Below, in pieces: positions 37,131 to 49,089 of a stretch of 64,000 bases of DNA; positions within the stretch are counted from its first letter, which is position 1; every line of letters begins with the position of its first letter. The DNA is from Siphonodentalium dalli (Eukaryota > Mollusca > Scaphopoda > Gadilida > Siphonodentaliidae). The translations under genes were made by a program, and so were the position numbers. The stretch is from assembly GCA_032622095.1 (NCBI GenBank), contig CP136061.1, forward strand, positions 64,667,127 to 64,731,126, given 5' to 3'. Below the pieces are notes generated by a model, which worked only from the letters and a program-made list of their open reading frames with translations, was not told the DNA's origin and made no database searches.

Positions 37131-37579
37131 CACGCATTATTGTTTCGTCCTGATATGGAGTCCCCATCCAGTCCTTCGATTGTGGGGGAAACAGGTGTCA
37201 CGTTCGAAGTGTACTAGCGCAGAACTTTGTGGAAGTTGTTGAGAAATTATATAATAATTATCAAAGAGGGTCCAGGTTGTGGACATTTTAGCTCAGTTGA
37301 AGCGATAAATAGAGACATCCATGGCCAGACCCCGTTTTAAAGGAACCACAACAATGCGGTAGTGTGCCTAATTTCCTAGGCACTGTTAGTACTGTGCGTG
37401 TAATGCATGCAAAAAATGGTGCACAAGTGTTAGCCTAAAATCGAAGGACTGACCCATCCGAAACTACCATCTTGGAAGGCACTCTCGGATGGACACGGCA
37501 AACTCGGACACACATCAAACGCTTCCGTATCCAGGGGATGTAGTGACAGCACATCCTCGTCTCCATGTGGCACCATCCA

Positions 37580-38160
37580 TCAAGGAGATGGAGAAAAGGT
37601 GCAAGTATCCCGACTAGGTTGCCTGGTTTGATGAGGAACAAATTCCGGTGCCTCGGGATTTAAGATAGAAGCCTGGAAAGGTTCTGGCCTGGGAGCCGAA
37701 GAAGGCCAGGAACCATAAGGCCAAGGCCACACTGGGGGAGGTGGCACAAAAGCAGGAGAATAGCCGGGATACTGGCCCGCCCCAGGACCATGAGGGACGG
37801 AAGCCATAAAAGACCCGACGAATGGAGGACAGGTCGAAGCCCCTGCTGTGAAATCCCCTGGAATGGAGGCGGTGGCAGGTGACACATTGAACTGCGAGGC
37901 AGGCAATGGGTCGATAGCACCGGGGCTTGCAAGCTTTTCGGACCACCAGCATTGTGGTAGCTATGGCAAGTAGCCAGCATGTGCAGCGAAGGAATGAACC
38001 CGGACACGCCGGAGGCAGCACCAGCGGAATCTGCCACTGAACTTCCAACGCTGCCCTTCTCAGCTGAGGCTGTGGAGGCCGCGACTAAAGTAGAGGAGGC
38101 ATGACCACCAACCAACTCCAAGCCCTCAGGCTGTATGGAGGAAGCAGAAGAAGGTGCCAC
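37580..38160 (-). pseudogene. Decayed Ala/Ser- and Pro-rich frame, unidentified element protein
   Basis: Two overlapping minus-strand frames run from 38160. The first is Ala/Ser-rich (GGHASSTLVAASTASAEK). After a probable frameshift near 37900 the second is Pro-rich, with VPPPPVWPWPYGSWPSS and PEPFQAS. Such sequence is typical of linker regions in gag-like or ORF1 proteins, but no domain is recognisable. GC content is well above the flanks. The link to the inverted repeat at 34.2 kb is an inference from position only. Confidence 0.35.
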
Positions 38161-38823
38161 GTCAGAGGGAAAATAATATTTACGAAGTTGTCATCGTAAT
38201 AGAATTTAATACTTTATTCGATGTATAGACAAGCCTCACATTGGCTAGTTTATCTGGCATCCGTGAGTAGAAATATTGTACAATATTCTTTCCAAATTGT
38301 TTTGATAGGAATTTTCAGTCAAAGTTTATAAGTCAACACCGTATTGCAACCGGTACATGTTTGAAAACCTGGTAAAAAAGGGTGTGGTTGTTTAGCTAAT
38401 GAACAATAGTGGTTACTGTTAACAGATACCAGAAATGTTATTGTGTAATAATTGTTTCACAAGTAAAGGTTTGTCACTCTCTATCACTTATAAGGCCACT
38501 GTTTTTGATTAGTTGGTTAGCGGAATTTTTTCTGGAAAAGTTGGGTCGGTCGGTCGGAAAAAAAAAATGGAAAACACTCAAATATTCAAATAAAAGGAAA
38601 ATGGTCTGAAAATAACTTTGTATCATATTTATTATTTTACATCTATTATTGGCATCTCAATATACAGCAAGATACTTGATCTGACTAGAAAAACAAGGTT
38701 GATATATGTTTGTAATCACTTTTAATACTCTTTAAACATAACATAGCGAAAACAAAAACACAAAACTAGATGTTGATTTTATTTGACATTATACAGTATA
38801 TACATTCTACATACTATATGAAT

Positions 38824-38906
38824 TTAATATAATATAGTGCCATAGAGGTGTAATATATATCATATGTGAATTTATATTACATCTATGTGGCACTATATTA
38901 TATCAA
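38824..38906. repeat. AT-rich hairpin (second copy 39830-39905)
   Basis: Arms TAATATAGTGCCATAGAGG and its imperfect complement (CATCTATGTGGCACTATATTA) pair over about 35 bp around a short loop. The size is that of a miRNA-like precursor or a small foldback element; there is no evidence for expression. Confidence 0.55.
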
Positions 38907-39142
38907 ATGTGTATAATATCATGTAAAATATACTTTGCTATAAATGTCAAATAAAATCGTCAACTCAACAAGCGTGAGCATGATACAAACTTTTTGGAAC
39001 TTACCATTTAAGGACAAACTATTCAAACAGTTCTTATGTGTTTAAAGTATAGAAGAGAGGTGATATGATTGAAGTCAACAAGATCATATGGGACTTATGT
39101 ATAAACAATTTTTCACAGAACAAACTAAATTCTTCAATTGAG

Positions 39143-39349
39143 CTACATACATTGGAAGTAAAATTGTTCGGTAACACCAAAGTAGTCACGAAAAATCAAT
39201 GCATCGTCCTCGACAAACGAGAACAGCTCTCGAACTGTTATTTCGGGATAAACACATTTCAGCTGTTTTCTTATGGTCTTGTTTTCCGAAATGACAACTG
39301 CACACAGATATACTTGGTTGGCGATTATCACAATACGATAGGGGAACAC
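39143..39349 (-). other. Conserved open stretch of uncertain coding status (second copy 40146-40379)
   Basis: The minus-strand frame contains KQLKCVYPEITVRELFSFVE and FRDYFGVTEQFYFQCM followed by a stop. It is conserved between the two tandem copies except for E to K and V to A changes. The plus strand is also open across the same span (111 and 109 codons), so neither frame is proven. No family is recognised. It may be a piece of the host element's transposase. Confidence 0.3.
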
Positions 39350-40311
39350 CGTGTGTGTAATGTAACTTATAATCTGGTAAAAAAGGGTGTGGTTGTTTAG
39401 CTAATGAACAATAGTGGTTACTGTTAACAGATACCAGAAATGTTATTGTGTAATAATTGTTTCACAAATAAAGGTTGGTCACTCTCTATCACTTATAAGG
39501 CCACTGTTTTTGATTAGTTGGTTAGCGGAATTTTTTCTGGAAAAGTTGGGTCGGTCGGAAAAAAAAATTGGAAAACACTCAAATATTCAAATAAAAGGAA
39601 AATGGTCTGAAAATAACTTTGTATCATATTTATTATCTTACATCTATTATTGGCATCTCAATATACAGCAAGATACTTGATCTGACTAGAAAAACAAGGT
39701 TGATATATGTTTGTAATCACTTTTAATACTCTTTAAACATAACATAGCGAAAGCAAAAACACAAAACTAGATTTGTTGATTTTATTTGACATTATACAGT
39801 ATATACATTCTACATACTATATGAATTTAATATAATATAGTGCCATAGAGGTGTAATATATATGATATGTGAATTTATATTACATCTATGTGGCACTATA
39901 TTACATCAAATGTGTATAATATCATGTAAAATATACTTTGCTATAAATGTCAAATAAAATCGTCAACTCAACAAGCGTGAGCATGATACAAACTTTTTGG
40001 ATCTTACCATTTAAGGACAAACTATTCAAACAGTTCTTATATGTTTAAAGTATAGAAGAGAGGTGATATGATTGAAGTCAACAAGATCATATGGGACTTA
40101 TGTATAAACAATTTTTCACAGAACAAACTAAATTCTTCAATTGAGCTACATACATTGGAAGTAAAATTGTTCGGTAACACCAAAGTAGTCACGAAAAATC
40201 AATGCATCGTCCTCGACAAACGAGAACAGCTCTCGAACTGTTATTTTGGGATAAACACATTTCAGCTGTTTTCTTATGGTCTTGTTTTCCGAAATGACAA
40301 CTGCACACAGA

Positions 40312-40644
40312 TATACTTGGTTGGCGATTATCGCAATACGATAGGGGAACACCGGGTGCGTAATGTAACTTATAATCACAAGTATAACGTATTCTGATCA
40401 CAACTTATCGCCAATTTCATGCTTAAAACATTTTAAACATATCATCTTCGGCTTGTTTTATATAATTTTATAAAAATGAATAATAAATAGGGTGATAAAT
40501 ACTTATATAACGACAAATAGAGTCAAATTAGACATTTTCCCGTGAAACTTAGGTCAGGCAAGCTAGGTGCAAAAATTTGTGAAATCTGAGTACGAACGTC
40601 GGAGTGTTCACCTATTGTATAGCGATAATCGCCAACTGATATAC
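40312..40644. repeat. Imperfect inverted repeat, ~43 bp arms
   Basis: GTTGGCGATTATCGCAATAC (arm near 40318) matches the complement of GTATAGCGATAATCGCCAAC (near 40617), with flanking GGGGAACACCG and CGGAGTGTTCACC extending the pairing. The spacer has no feature I can name. Confidence 0.6.
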
Positions 40645-42976
40645 TTTCGCCAAAAGTCGGATGCGAAACGTCGCCAAAATTAACAGTACACAAAGTGATC
40701 TTTCTTCATTTTTTTAATAACATAAAATTTTGAGTGCGGAAAAAACGGGTCGCCGGCAATAAAAAAAGTTCGGAACCCAATTTAATTTTTTTCTAAAAAC
40801 AAAAACAAAAACGACTCTGAGGATCCGCGAACCAACTAATAAAAAAACAGTGGCCTAACTATGGAATAAAACAATACAATCAATCAATCTGGGACATTTG
40901 ACGTTCGGTGCATAGCTATAGGAACAACCTAATGCTATCTATCTCTATATGATATCGCCTGAATTGTCTGTTCTAAAAATAGACAAATAAAGTGTCCCAA
41001 TTAATTATCTCATTTCATCATAAAATATTCGACATAAAATCAATAGTAATTGATAGAAGCCTTTCCGGACAGGGGTATTCAATTCATAGTTATTAATTTA
41101 GACCCATGCAACTATTTCAAATTTGTTATTTCAAGAGATAATCCATCTTTAATGCAGGGACAGGTACGTCGGTATACTGTCGGATCGCCCAGAATTATGG
41201 AGTATAATTAGACTGTGTGTCTTTGTTAATGCATCTTGGATGTATTGAAACTTACCGTATATAAACACAAAATAGATTGCTGGTTATCTTTCATGGTCCA
41301 ACATCTATTATTTGCAATTGATTTTGATATATACATCAAATTTGTTGTTGGGATATCTTCAAACCGGTGGAATAAGACACATAACAAGTTACCCATTAAA
41401 ACACAACCCTTATATTTATATTACTTAACCCTTTACCTAATATTAATATGACAAACGTCATTACCTCCACCCACTTCTGGTGACGTCTTTGGGGAAAAAA
41501 TATATTATTACTAACTTTTATGGTGGCTCTTAATTGTTTTATGTTTATCTGCATGGATGTGAGTCATTTTTTTTCAGAGTTGTGAATCCCCCTCCACCTA
41601 GTATAGTATGCATGGTGAATATTTATTAAGTTTGATATTTTTCTTTTATAACAATAAATGTAATTTATAAACAAACAAAAGATTAGTTTTTTTATCACTG
41701 TAACATTCAATTTTTCCGTTGGCAAACCACATCACGAAATTGGGTGATTTATTAATGTTTTACTCAATGGCTATGTGAAATGATGTGAAATGATACATAA
41801 AATAAATTCTTGGAAAATTAATTCTTGGATAGTAACATGTAAATTCAGTTACAATTGTCTGCTTTATTAGTCAAAACTAGTCCACTTTGTAGTGAGTGTA
41901 CCACTGATTACATCGCAAGTGTACTGGTTATATGTGTTTTGTTCACTTCCATCTGGCACCAGTTTTAATCTTGACATTGCAGTCAATACATTTGGTGCAT
42001 CTTGTAAAGTTATTATACTTCCATGGTTTAGCATGGAAGTATATTGTTTTTGTGATTTTTATTTTTCTCTATTATTATTCTCCTTCTTCTTAGCAATTTT
42101 ATAACGAGCATAGCTCAGTAAGTACAAGCGCTAGAAAGCTGAAACTTGGTATGTATATACATGTATACCAACTCTAGTGCTTAGGCCTATTGAGAATCAT
42201 GGCCTCATTTGACTTGCAGAGTTATCTCCTTTTATGTGAAAAATTGGTGTTTTCAGAACTCCGAACATATAAGGAGTACAGCACATCAAAAACTTTGTCC
42301 GTCTTTCCTCTCCAGAGTTATCTCCCATATATAGGTCAACCTCAAAATCTTTCAGATCGCATGTCCTCACATAGCAAGAAAGATAGCTGGATTTAGTTTC
42401 TATGGTAGTGCTGGCCGTTGTCAATATACTACACAAAAATATTTTAGACAGGGTCGGGCTTACATTTTTTGTTTTTTTCCCAAAAAAATATTGCTGTTGA
42501 TTCACACCAAACTCGATACATCGATTCACTGGATCAAGGCGTTCGTGCAGGTGAACGAATTTTGAAAATCCCTTGAAAAATACCAGAGTTATGGCCCCTC
42601 GAAATTCATATTTTTGGGATTAACAGCTGGTGACCAGATCTCCTCCGAAACAGTCGTAAGTTGTGGCATATATCATATACCCTGCTGATTTCCAAAAAAA
42701 TTGATACATTCGATAGTTGCCATATAGATATTATGTACATTGAATTCATGTTCCTGTTGTGACTACCCCATTTCAAATCTAACACCGACCATTGACCAAC
42801 TGCTAAGAAAGCACTATGAATTTGTCTATTCGAAATTTAATGCGTGAACTATGAACAATTATTGTACGTGCTCACATCTCATTCAACAAACTATCCATAT
42901 CAAAGATGCGGCCGTACCTTTCATCACGTAAAATTCCCATTATGCTACACCCGAAATGGGGACGACTTTTGGGGAA

Positions 42977-44660
42977 TCCAGAGTCCAAAAAGGGTCCAAA
43001 TCAACCTGTTTTGAATAAGGCTCCATTATTTCTAACTAAACTTTTGGACTTAAAAAATTATTTTTTTCTCAGTCAAGTGAAAAGTGCTCTTCACAAAATC
43101 CGCTTATATATATAATATATAATATGGTGTTATCACTATGAATTCCAGATATAAAGACTGATTTGGGACAGGTTCCGTATTATTGTCAAATAAATGACTT
43201 TGGGATTTTGTTAAGAGTATGCATGGCAATATACGCATAATAATCAACACACGTAGAGAATCACATGTATTTTTCAGGAACTTCACTTACCGGTACATCG
43301 AACACAAAACAAATGATAATACAGCAATAAGATAAAGGATCAACATTGAGTAGTTTCATCCACGAAAATCCCGTGCACGAAAATATCCCCGATCAGCACG
43401 GGGTCTTCGAGCTTGAGTAGTTTCATCCATGGAATCCCGTGCACAAGAATATATCAGCACTCAACAGTCCGTCAGTCTTTGATGTTACCGCGACATGTAT
43501 TACGCTGTATCTAATGTCGCTATTTGACACCTCTTTCTTATTGTTTTTTCGGGAGATGGACTGTGTCGATTTCATTTTGTCAATATTAATGAAAATAAGT
43601 GTAGATATAATATATAGCCTGTCGACACAGACAAGACTGAAAAAGTTTTTAATAACGTCATTTATTTGTGTATGAGCGGGATTTTATGCAACGACCGACG
43701 GGGGGAATGGGTCCGTAGGACGGACCCGCAGCCGGCCTGGCGGAAACCCTGACATATGTGACCCAGTTCGCCATAACATTAACAAGATGAGCAACGTGGT
43801 TGCCATGTTGCAATGTAAGGAGTACATGTAGTATTTTGTATATATCGATTGGATAAATAAAGGGATATACAGTGGATTGAATATTTAACTCACATATTTT
43901 TGTATATTTTACGAATAGACGACGAACGTGTAATGACGTTGTCGGCTCTTCGCAATATAAACACTTTACATTACAATTCGGCCAATGAATGCCAAATAAA
44001 CAATCGGCGATGTCAACAATCGGACAATAAACTCATACATTTTCACTTGTGACACATACAGATGATAAGGAGACAGTTTTTGAATGGTCAGATCTGAATA
44101 CAACATAATAGAAACAAACTTATGCTATATACTAAATGGGAAACCAATACAAAACCGTAGATAGTTCCGTTCCGAAATTATGATACCAAAATCATCGACT
44201 TAGGGGTGGCAATGTTGGGGAATTGGACGGTATACGCTGACTTCCGTTCATTCAATTTAAAAATAGAATATATTAAAATGGTTTACGGGTATGTTAACGG
44301 ATAAAAAATAGTTTCAATTAATTGAGAACTGCAAGCGATGTGTACTCATACCAACATCCGACTCTGGGAATGATTGTTGGAATTCGATGGGCGTTCTATC
44401 GGTCCCAGGAAGAGGAATGAGCCTGGCCCGCAAGACGGGTGCGTCCGAATCGGAGCTAGGTTCCATCCGCAGGGCGATGGAGTAGCCGGATGAAGGATGG
44501 GGGGGGGTGACAAATTTTTCGCGTATATATAAATATATATTATATATATAAGAGGATTTTGTGAAGAGCACTCTTCACTTGACTGAGAAATTTTTTATTT
44601 TCTAAGTCCAAAAGTTTAGTTTTCAAAACAGGTCGATTTGGACCATTTTTGGACTCTGGA
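42977..44660. mobile_element. Element with ~125-150 bp terminal inverted repeats
   Basis: TCCAGAGTCCAAAAAGGGTC at 42977 and its continuation through CAGTCAAGTGAAAAGTGCTC and CACAAAATCC match the complement of 44540-44660. One arm has about 20 extra bases. The interior holds a 67 bp tandem repeat (TTGAGTAGTTTCATCCA at about 43348 and 43414) and a possible short exon near 44.4 kb. No transposase is visible, so it would be non-autonomous. Directly outside the right arm stands a tandem-core element head (44661). Confidence 0.6.
44352..44466 (-). CDS. Possible first coding exon, unidentified
   Basis: A minus-strand frame starts at ATG 44466 (MEPSSDSDAPVLRARLIPLP) and runs to a good donor, G|GTATGAGT, at 44344-44351. 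The composition is mixed and protein-like, and GC is well above the flanks. No homology is recognised and no further exon is identified downstream. The frame also runs open upstream of the ATG, so the start is a guess. Confidence 0.3.
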
Positions 44661-44760
44661 AGTGTCAATGACACTGTAGTTCAACATGGAGAAGGGACCA
44701 TTTTATGTGTTAAGAGTCAAAGGACCGATTAGGAACTCGGAAAGTTGAATGTCAATTAAT
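44661..44760 (+). repeat. Solo head of a tandem-core element
   Basis: AAGTGTCAATGACACTGTAG, then TTCAACATGGAGAAGG and GACCGATTAGGAACTCGG match the heads at 12135, 18796 and 27301. No core units or tail follow. It marks a truncated or aborted copy. Confidence 0.6.
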
Positions 44761-46027
44761 ATAGACATTAGAGTTCAGTTTTAATGGGTAACTTGGTATG
44801 TGTCTTTTTCCACTGGTTTGAAGATATCCCAACAACTTTGATGTATCTTTACATCCAAGATGCTTTTTAACAAAGGTCTTTGTAGCTTAAAATCTGTAAA
44901 CACAGCCTAATTATACTCCATAATTCCACTCAGAAATCTTCGGGAAGGAGAATGTTAACATAGCTGATTACTGTGGTAATCCGCATTGAGTTCCATACTG
45001 AGAGGTCAGGTCAGCGATCGAGCTGAATTATCGAGAAATCGGTGAATCGAGATGGGTGTCCATGCACATGGTCACATGCACAGTGAAGAAGACTCACATT
45101 TATTGTGGAACGCGTTGTGCTCAGTCAACATTCGGGCCTTACATTGAACTTCTATATATTTTAGTCTAACAAACTCGTACAAACCAACTTTGTACAAACA
45201 AACCGGTCATCCCGGCTCTAGATTTTCATGAATGACATCCAGATGCTTCAATATGGACACTACCCCAGCGATCAATATATTTTGAATTTATTTGGGTTAT
45301 CCGATTTTCCGGCTCAGAATCATTGAACCCATAAGACATCCATGGGTATTCCCTACAACAGAGGTCGATAAAAAGAAGCAAGCAATAGCGGTGGCACTGA
45401 CGTTGCTAGAAGATAAGAGCAGAATCAGTGAAAATATGTTTGATCATTTGAGCTTGGAGGATTTGAAAAAGGAAAATGGACTCGATTTGTTCATAAAATA
45501 TAAAATATCTTGATTTGCAGCTAGGAAAGGATGAATTGGAGTCGTACTCGCACAACTCAGTCACTTATAGACAACAAACGTGTAGAATCATGTGACCTGT
45601 GACGTTAGAGTTACAATCACCCGCACTATTGATAGAAGCAGAATCTCTGTAATATACCAAAATTTAATTCAACAGTTCAAATGGTTCTGCTATAGAGGTG
45701 ATTGAATGAAATTTGGGGGGGGAAGCTGCGGACAAAATATTAAGCATAGCCTTGCCCCTATTTGACTATAGTGGGCACATTTGAACAGATCTGAATGCCA
45801 AACCCCTGACGATAATCTCTAAGTTGAACCATATATAGATCTTACAGTTCTAGAAAAAATACTGATAAAAACTACAAATACAGACTCATAGCATATAGAA
45901 CCCTCTGTTCATCCAATAACCTGAATAATGTTGAAATGTTGAACTGGTGACTAAAACTCCACCTCAGACTTTGTCTATGAAAAGCTGAGCAACACGAATT
46001 TAAATACATAAAACTTGTTAACTCAGG

Positions 46028-46176
46028 TTATTCACAGCTAGAACCACCAAGCCTGTAGTACCCATCACTACACTGACAGGTGTAGGAGTTAGATGAGTCT
46101 TGCTTACACCCAGTATTAGTTCCAGCACACTGGTCAGTGGGTTCATAATAACTGTATGGACCACAAAAGCTTATCT
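46028..46176 (-). CDS. EGF-like exon, alpha-related, terminal type (copy M)
   Basis: After acceptor TTCTTCAG in phase 1 the frame encodes EISFCGPYSYYEPTDQC..., core YTCQCSDGYYRLGGSSCE, and ends at TAA where the other alpha exons have a GTAAGT donor. The site here reads CTGAGT. So this is either the last coding exon of a gene or an exon whose donor was lost. The six-cysteine core is complete. Confidence 0.65.
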
Positions 46177-46667
46177 CTGAAGAAAGAATACAGTTAGCAT
46201 CATCAATAAAATCAGCTATACATCTAAACAGCATAGACTAAATGGGCTACTAGTTCCTATATCAGCCCTTGCAACACTCTAATATACCAAAGTTGAATTC
46301 AACAGTTCAAATTGTTTCTGCTATAGAGGTGATTGAATGAAATTTGGGGGGGGGGGGGGGGCTGGCGACAAAATACTAAGCATAGCCTTGCCCCTATTTG
46401 ACTATAGTGGGCACATTTGAACAGATCTGAATGCCAAACCCCTGACAATCATCTCTAAAAAAGTTGAACAATATATAGATCTTACAGTCCAAAAAAAAAT
46501 ACTGATAAATACTACAAATACTGACTCATAACATATGGAACCCTCTGTTCCTCCAACAACCTGAATAATGCTGAAATGTTGGACTGATGACTAAAACTCC
46601 ACCTCAAATTTTGTCAATGGAAAGCTGAGCAACACGAATTTAAATACATAAAACTTGTTAACTCAGG

Positions 46668-46817
46668 TTATTCACAGCTAGAACCACCAAGCCTGTAGTA
46701 CCCATCACTACACTGACAGGTGTAGGAGTTAGATGAGTCTTGCTTACACCCAGTATTAGTTCCAGCACACTGGTCAGTGGGTTCATTATAACTGTATGGA
46801 CACACCAAAGCTTATCT
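46668..46817 (-). pseudogene. EGF-like exon broken by a 1 nt insertion (copy N)
   Basis: Duplicate of the exon at 46028, but the segment near 46801-46807 (GACACACCAAAGC against GACCACAAAAGC) has one extra base, so from the usual acceptor the frame reaches TAA within a dozen codons. The rest of the module (cysteine core, TAA end) is unchanged in the other frame. Non-functional if spliced as in its sister. Confidence 0.7.
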
Positions 46818-46914
46818 CTGAAGAAAGAATACAGTTAGCATCATCAATAAAATCAGCTATACATCTAAATAGCATAAACTAAATGGGCTACTAGTTCCTA
46901 TATCAGCCCTTGCA

Positions 46915-48012
46915 AAATTACCCGTTCCCATCTACATGTCAATATTAACATCCATGACAAATTTCATGATGATCAGACGAACAATACGACCTGTAGCCCA
47001 TGCTAATAGATTGAATTTTGAAATCCAAGATGGCTGTTGGTGGCCATGTTTTTTTGCCGAATGACCCCAAAATGCCTCGTTCCAATCTACATGTCAATGT
47101 CAACAGCCATTACAAATTTCATAATGATCCGACCAAAGGTACGACCTGTAGCCTGTGCCAAAGGATTCAGTCATCCAAAGAGTAAAATCCAAGATGGCTG
47201 CTGGCGGCCATGTTTTTTGGCTGAATGACCCCAAAAGGACTCGTTCCGTCTACATGTCATTGTTAACATCCATGACAAATTTCATGAAGATCCGACCAAA
47301 GCTACGATATGTAGCCCGCGCCAAAGGATTTAGTCATGCAAAGAGTAAAATCCAAGATGGCTGCTGGCGGCCATGTTTTTTGGCCGAATTACCCCAAAAG
47401 TACTCGTTCCCATCTACATGTCAATATTAACATCCATGACAAATTTCATCATGATCAGACGAATAGTACGACCGGTAGCCCGCGCCAACGGATTTAATTT
47501 TGAAATCCGCTGCCAGCAGCCATGTTTTTTGGACAAATTACCCCAAAATGACTCGTTCCCATAATGATCTGACCCTGTAGCCTGTGCCAAATGATTTAGT
47601 CATGCGAAGAGTAAAATCCAAGATGGCTGCTGGCGGCCATGTTTTTTGGCCAAACGACCCCAAAATGACTAGTTCCCATCTACATGTCATTGTTAACATC
47701 CATGACAAATATCATGAAGATCCGACCAAAGCTACGACCTGTAGCACGCGCCAAAGGATTTAGTCATGCAAAGAGTAAAATCCAAGATGGCTGCTGGTGG
47801 CCATGTTTTTTGGCCAAATGACCCCAAAATGACTCGTTCCCATCTACATGTCAATGTCAACATTCATGACAAATTTCATAAAGATCAGACCAAAGGTACG
47901 ACCTGTAGCCCATGCCAAAGGAAATTGTTGATGGACACAGACACACACACACACGGACGACGGATGCCAGCCCATGGCAATAGCTCAAACTTACAAAGTA
48001 AGTTGAGCTAAG
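46915..48012 (+). mobile_element. Tandem-core element lacking its head (copy 7)
   Basis: About six and a half core units begin directly after the EGF duplication and end in a complete tail: ACACACACACGGACGACGGA, CCATGGCAATAGCTC and hairpin TAAGTTGAGCTA. One unit near 47515-47590 is shortened. Confidence 0.7.
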
Positions 48013-48329
48013 AAATGGCTGGAGTCATAAATAAATTTTCATTATAATTACCATGTTGTTTTATTTGTTCATAGAGCACACAAGTGTATTTGTCACTAAT
48101 CCATGGCTCAAATTCATACATTTGTTGCATATACTCTGTTGAGTATAAAATGAGATGGTCTCATAAATGTTCGGATTTAGTTTACATTCCCCCTTTAAGC
48201 TATCCATGTCCAGCCAAGCCTGACAGAAAAATCAACAGCCACTCAAAGGGGGCACATCCATCCTCTGTGCGACTGCAGCGATGATTGGAAATGAAAACTG
48301 GTGTTGAGTTCTTTATATCTATACTAGCA

Positions 48330-48560
48330 GGTGACCCGACTTCGTCCGGGCTTTGACCTTGAATTGATCATTTTGAAGGTCAAGGTCAGGGTCACAATTT
48401 GACTGGTCCATGAGAGTTGCCGGACAAAAGTGGCCCTAGGTAGCAAGTTTGGACTACATTGTTGGACCGTTTTCAAGTCTATAACGGACACACACATACA
48501 TATATATAATTTGTGGGTACCCGTTTCAAGGTGAAGGTCACCTCAGGCGGAAAAACTGAC
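48330..48560 (+). repeat. Repeat head with CCCGACTTCGTCCGGGCT
   Basis: The motif AGGTGACCCGACTTCGTCC followed by GGGCTTTGACCTTGA has a short partner at 50283-50305 (GCCCAACTTCGTCCGGGCT). Similar 'GACCCGACTTCGTCC' heads are common in invertebrate interspersed repeats. The extent and family are unknown. Confidence 0.35.
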
Positions 48561-48884
48561 CCGATGAAAATCTCCCCCATTCCTAGGAACCCCTAAGTAC
48601 GAACACAGACATAATGATCACACAACACGCTCCTGTCTGGACACAGATACAACACGCTTATGTCTGGACACAGCACGCTCTTTATCAACGACACTGCGGA
48701 TACGAACGCTCTTTAACTATCACGCGACTAACCCACACAATTCCAAGACGGCGGCAGTGGGAATGGAGAATGAATGCCCGGAGCTTCTCAAAAGCAATGC
48801 GACGACACTTCATGCGGGTTTTTACCCATAGATAGGAAGTTTTCCCGGCCATAGCTAACAGACAAACAGTCCCAAAATATATAT

Positions 48885-49085
48885 TAGATTATATCCTAAT
48901 TAGGAGATACTAAGTCCTAATTAGGAGATACCAATAAGTCCTAATTAGGAGATACTAAGTCCTAATGAGGAGATAATATCTCCTAATTAGGAGATAATAA
49001 GTCCTAATTAGGAGATACTAAGTACTAATTAGGAGATAATATCTCCTCATTAGGAGATACTAAGTATTAATTAGGAGATAGCATT
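48885..49085. repeat. Palindromic short tandem array TCCTAATTAGGAGATA
   Basis: At least ten 16-20 bp units of the form CCTAATTAGGAGATAnTAAGT run head to tail, with occasional CCTAATGAGG or ACTAATTAGG variants. Each CCTAATTAGG is itself a perfect palindrome, so single strands can fold in many registers. No gene overlaps it. Confidence 0.85.
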
Positions 49086-49089
49086 TATT

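Larger units (their letters stand above)
38369..40376. repeat. 1005 bp tandem duplication
   Basis: The unit starting CTGGTAAAAAAGGGTGTGG at 38369 recurs at 39374 with few differences (a 4 bp TCGG indel near 38555, scattered substitutions). Each unit holds one hairpin (38824, 39830) and one stretch open on both strands (39065-39400, 40068-40397). The duplicated left end sits inside a larger inverted-repeat element. Confidence 0.85.
38490..40859. mobile_element. Inverted-repeat element enclosing the 1 kb duplication
   Basis: The sequence TAAGGCCACTGTTTTTGATT near 38491 (and again at 39496) matches the complement of AACAGTGGCCTAACT near 40845-40859, continuing through ATTAGTTGGTT and CGCGGA. 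These look like terminal inverted repeats of a DNA element whose left part was later duplicated in tandem. The right end carries AAAAACGGGTCGCCGGC inside. No transposase is recognised. Confidence 0.5.
41192..44936. repeat. Outer arms of a nested inverted-repeat structure
   Basis: GAATTATGGAGTATAATTAG at 41192 and GATATCTTCAAACC at about 41355 are found in reverse order and complement at 44936 and about 44825. The arms are about 160-210 bp, with indels. Between them lies a second pair of long arms (42977 and 44660). The pattern suggests an element within an element, or one large foldback that has drifted. Confidence 0.6.
45645..46915. repeat. ~640 bp tandem duplication with an EGF exon in each unit
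   Basis: The units 45645-46280 and 46283-46915 share the ~175 bp dispersed repeat, an intron, an EGF exon and a tail (GCATAGACTAAATGGGCTAC). They differ by small indels, including a longer G-run in the second (46347-46360). Confidence 0.75.

Noticed and set aside
36973-37242. 89-codon plus-strand frame in the GC-rich island
   Set aside because: It is a shadow of the repeated minus-strand sequence; it has no domain and no equivalent in the other tandem unit.
38824-38906. miRNA precursor call for the AT-rich hairpin
   Set aside because: Stem size fits, but both copies are within a transposon-like tandem duplication and nothing in the sequence shows processing; kept only as a hairpin repeat.
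48885-49085. CRISPR-like array
   Set aside because: Repeats are 16-20 bp with no unique spacers, in a eukaryotic context; it is a simple palindromic tandem repeat.
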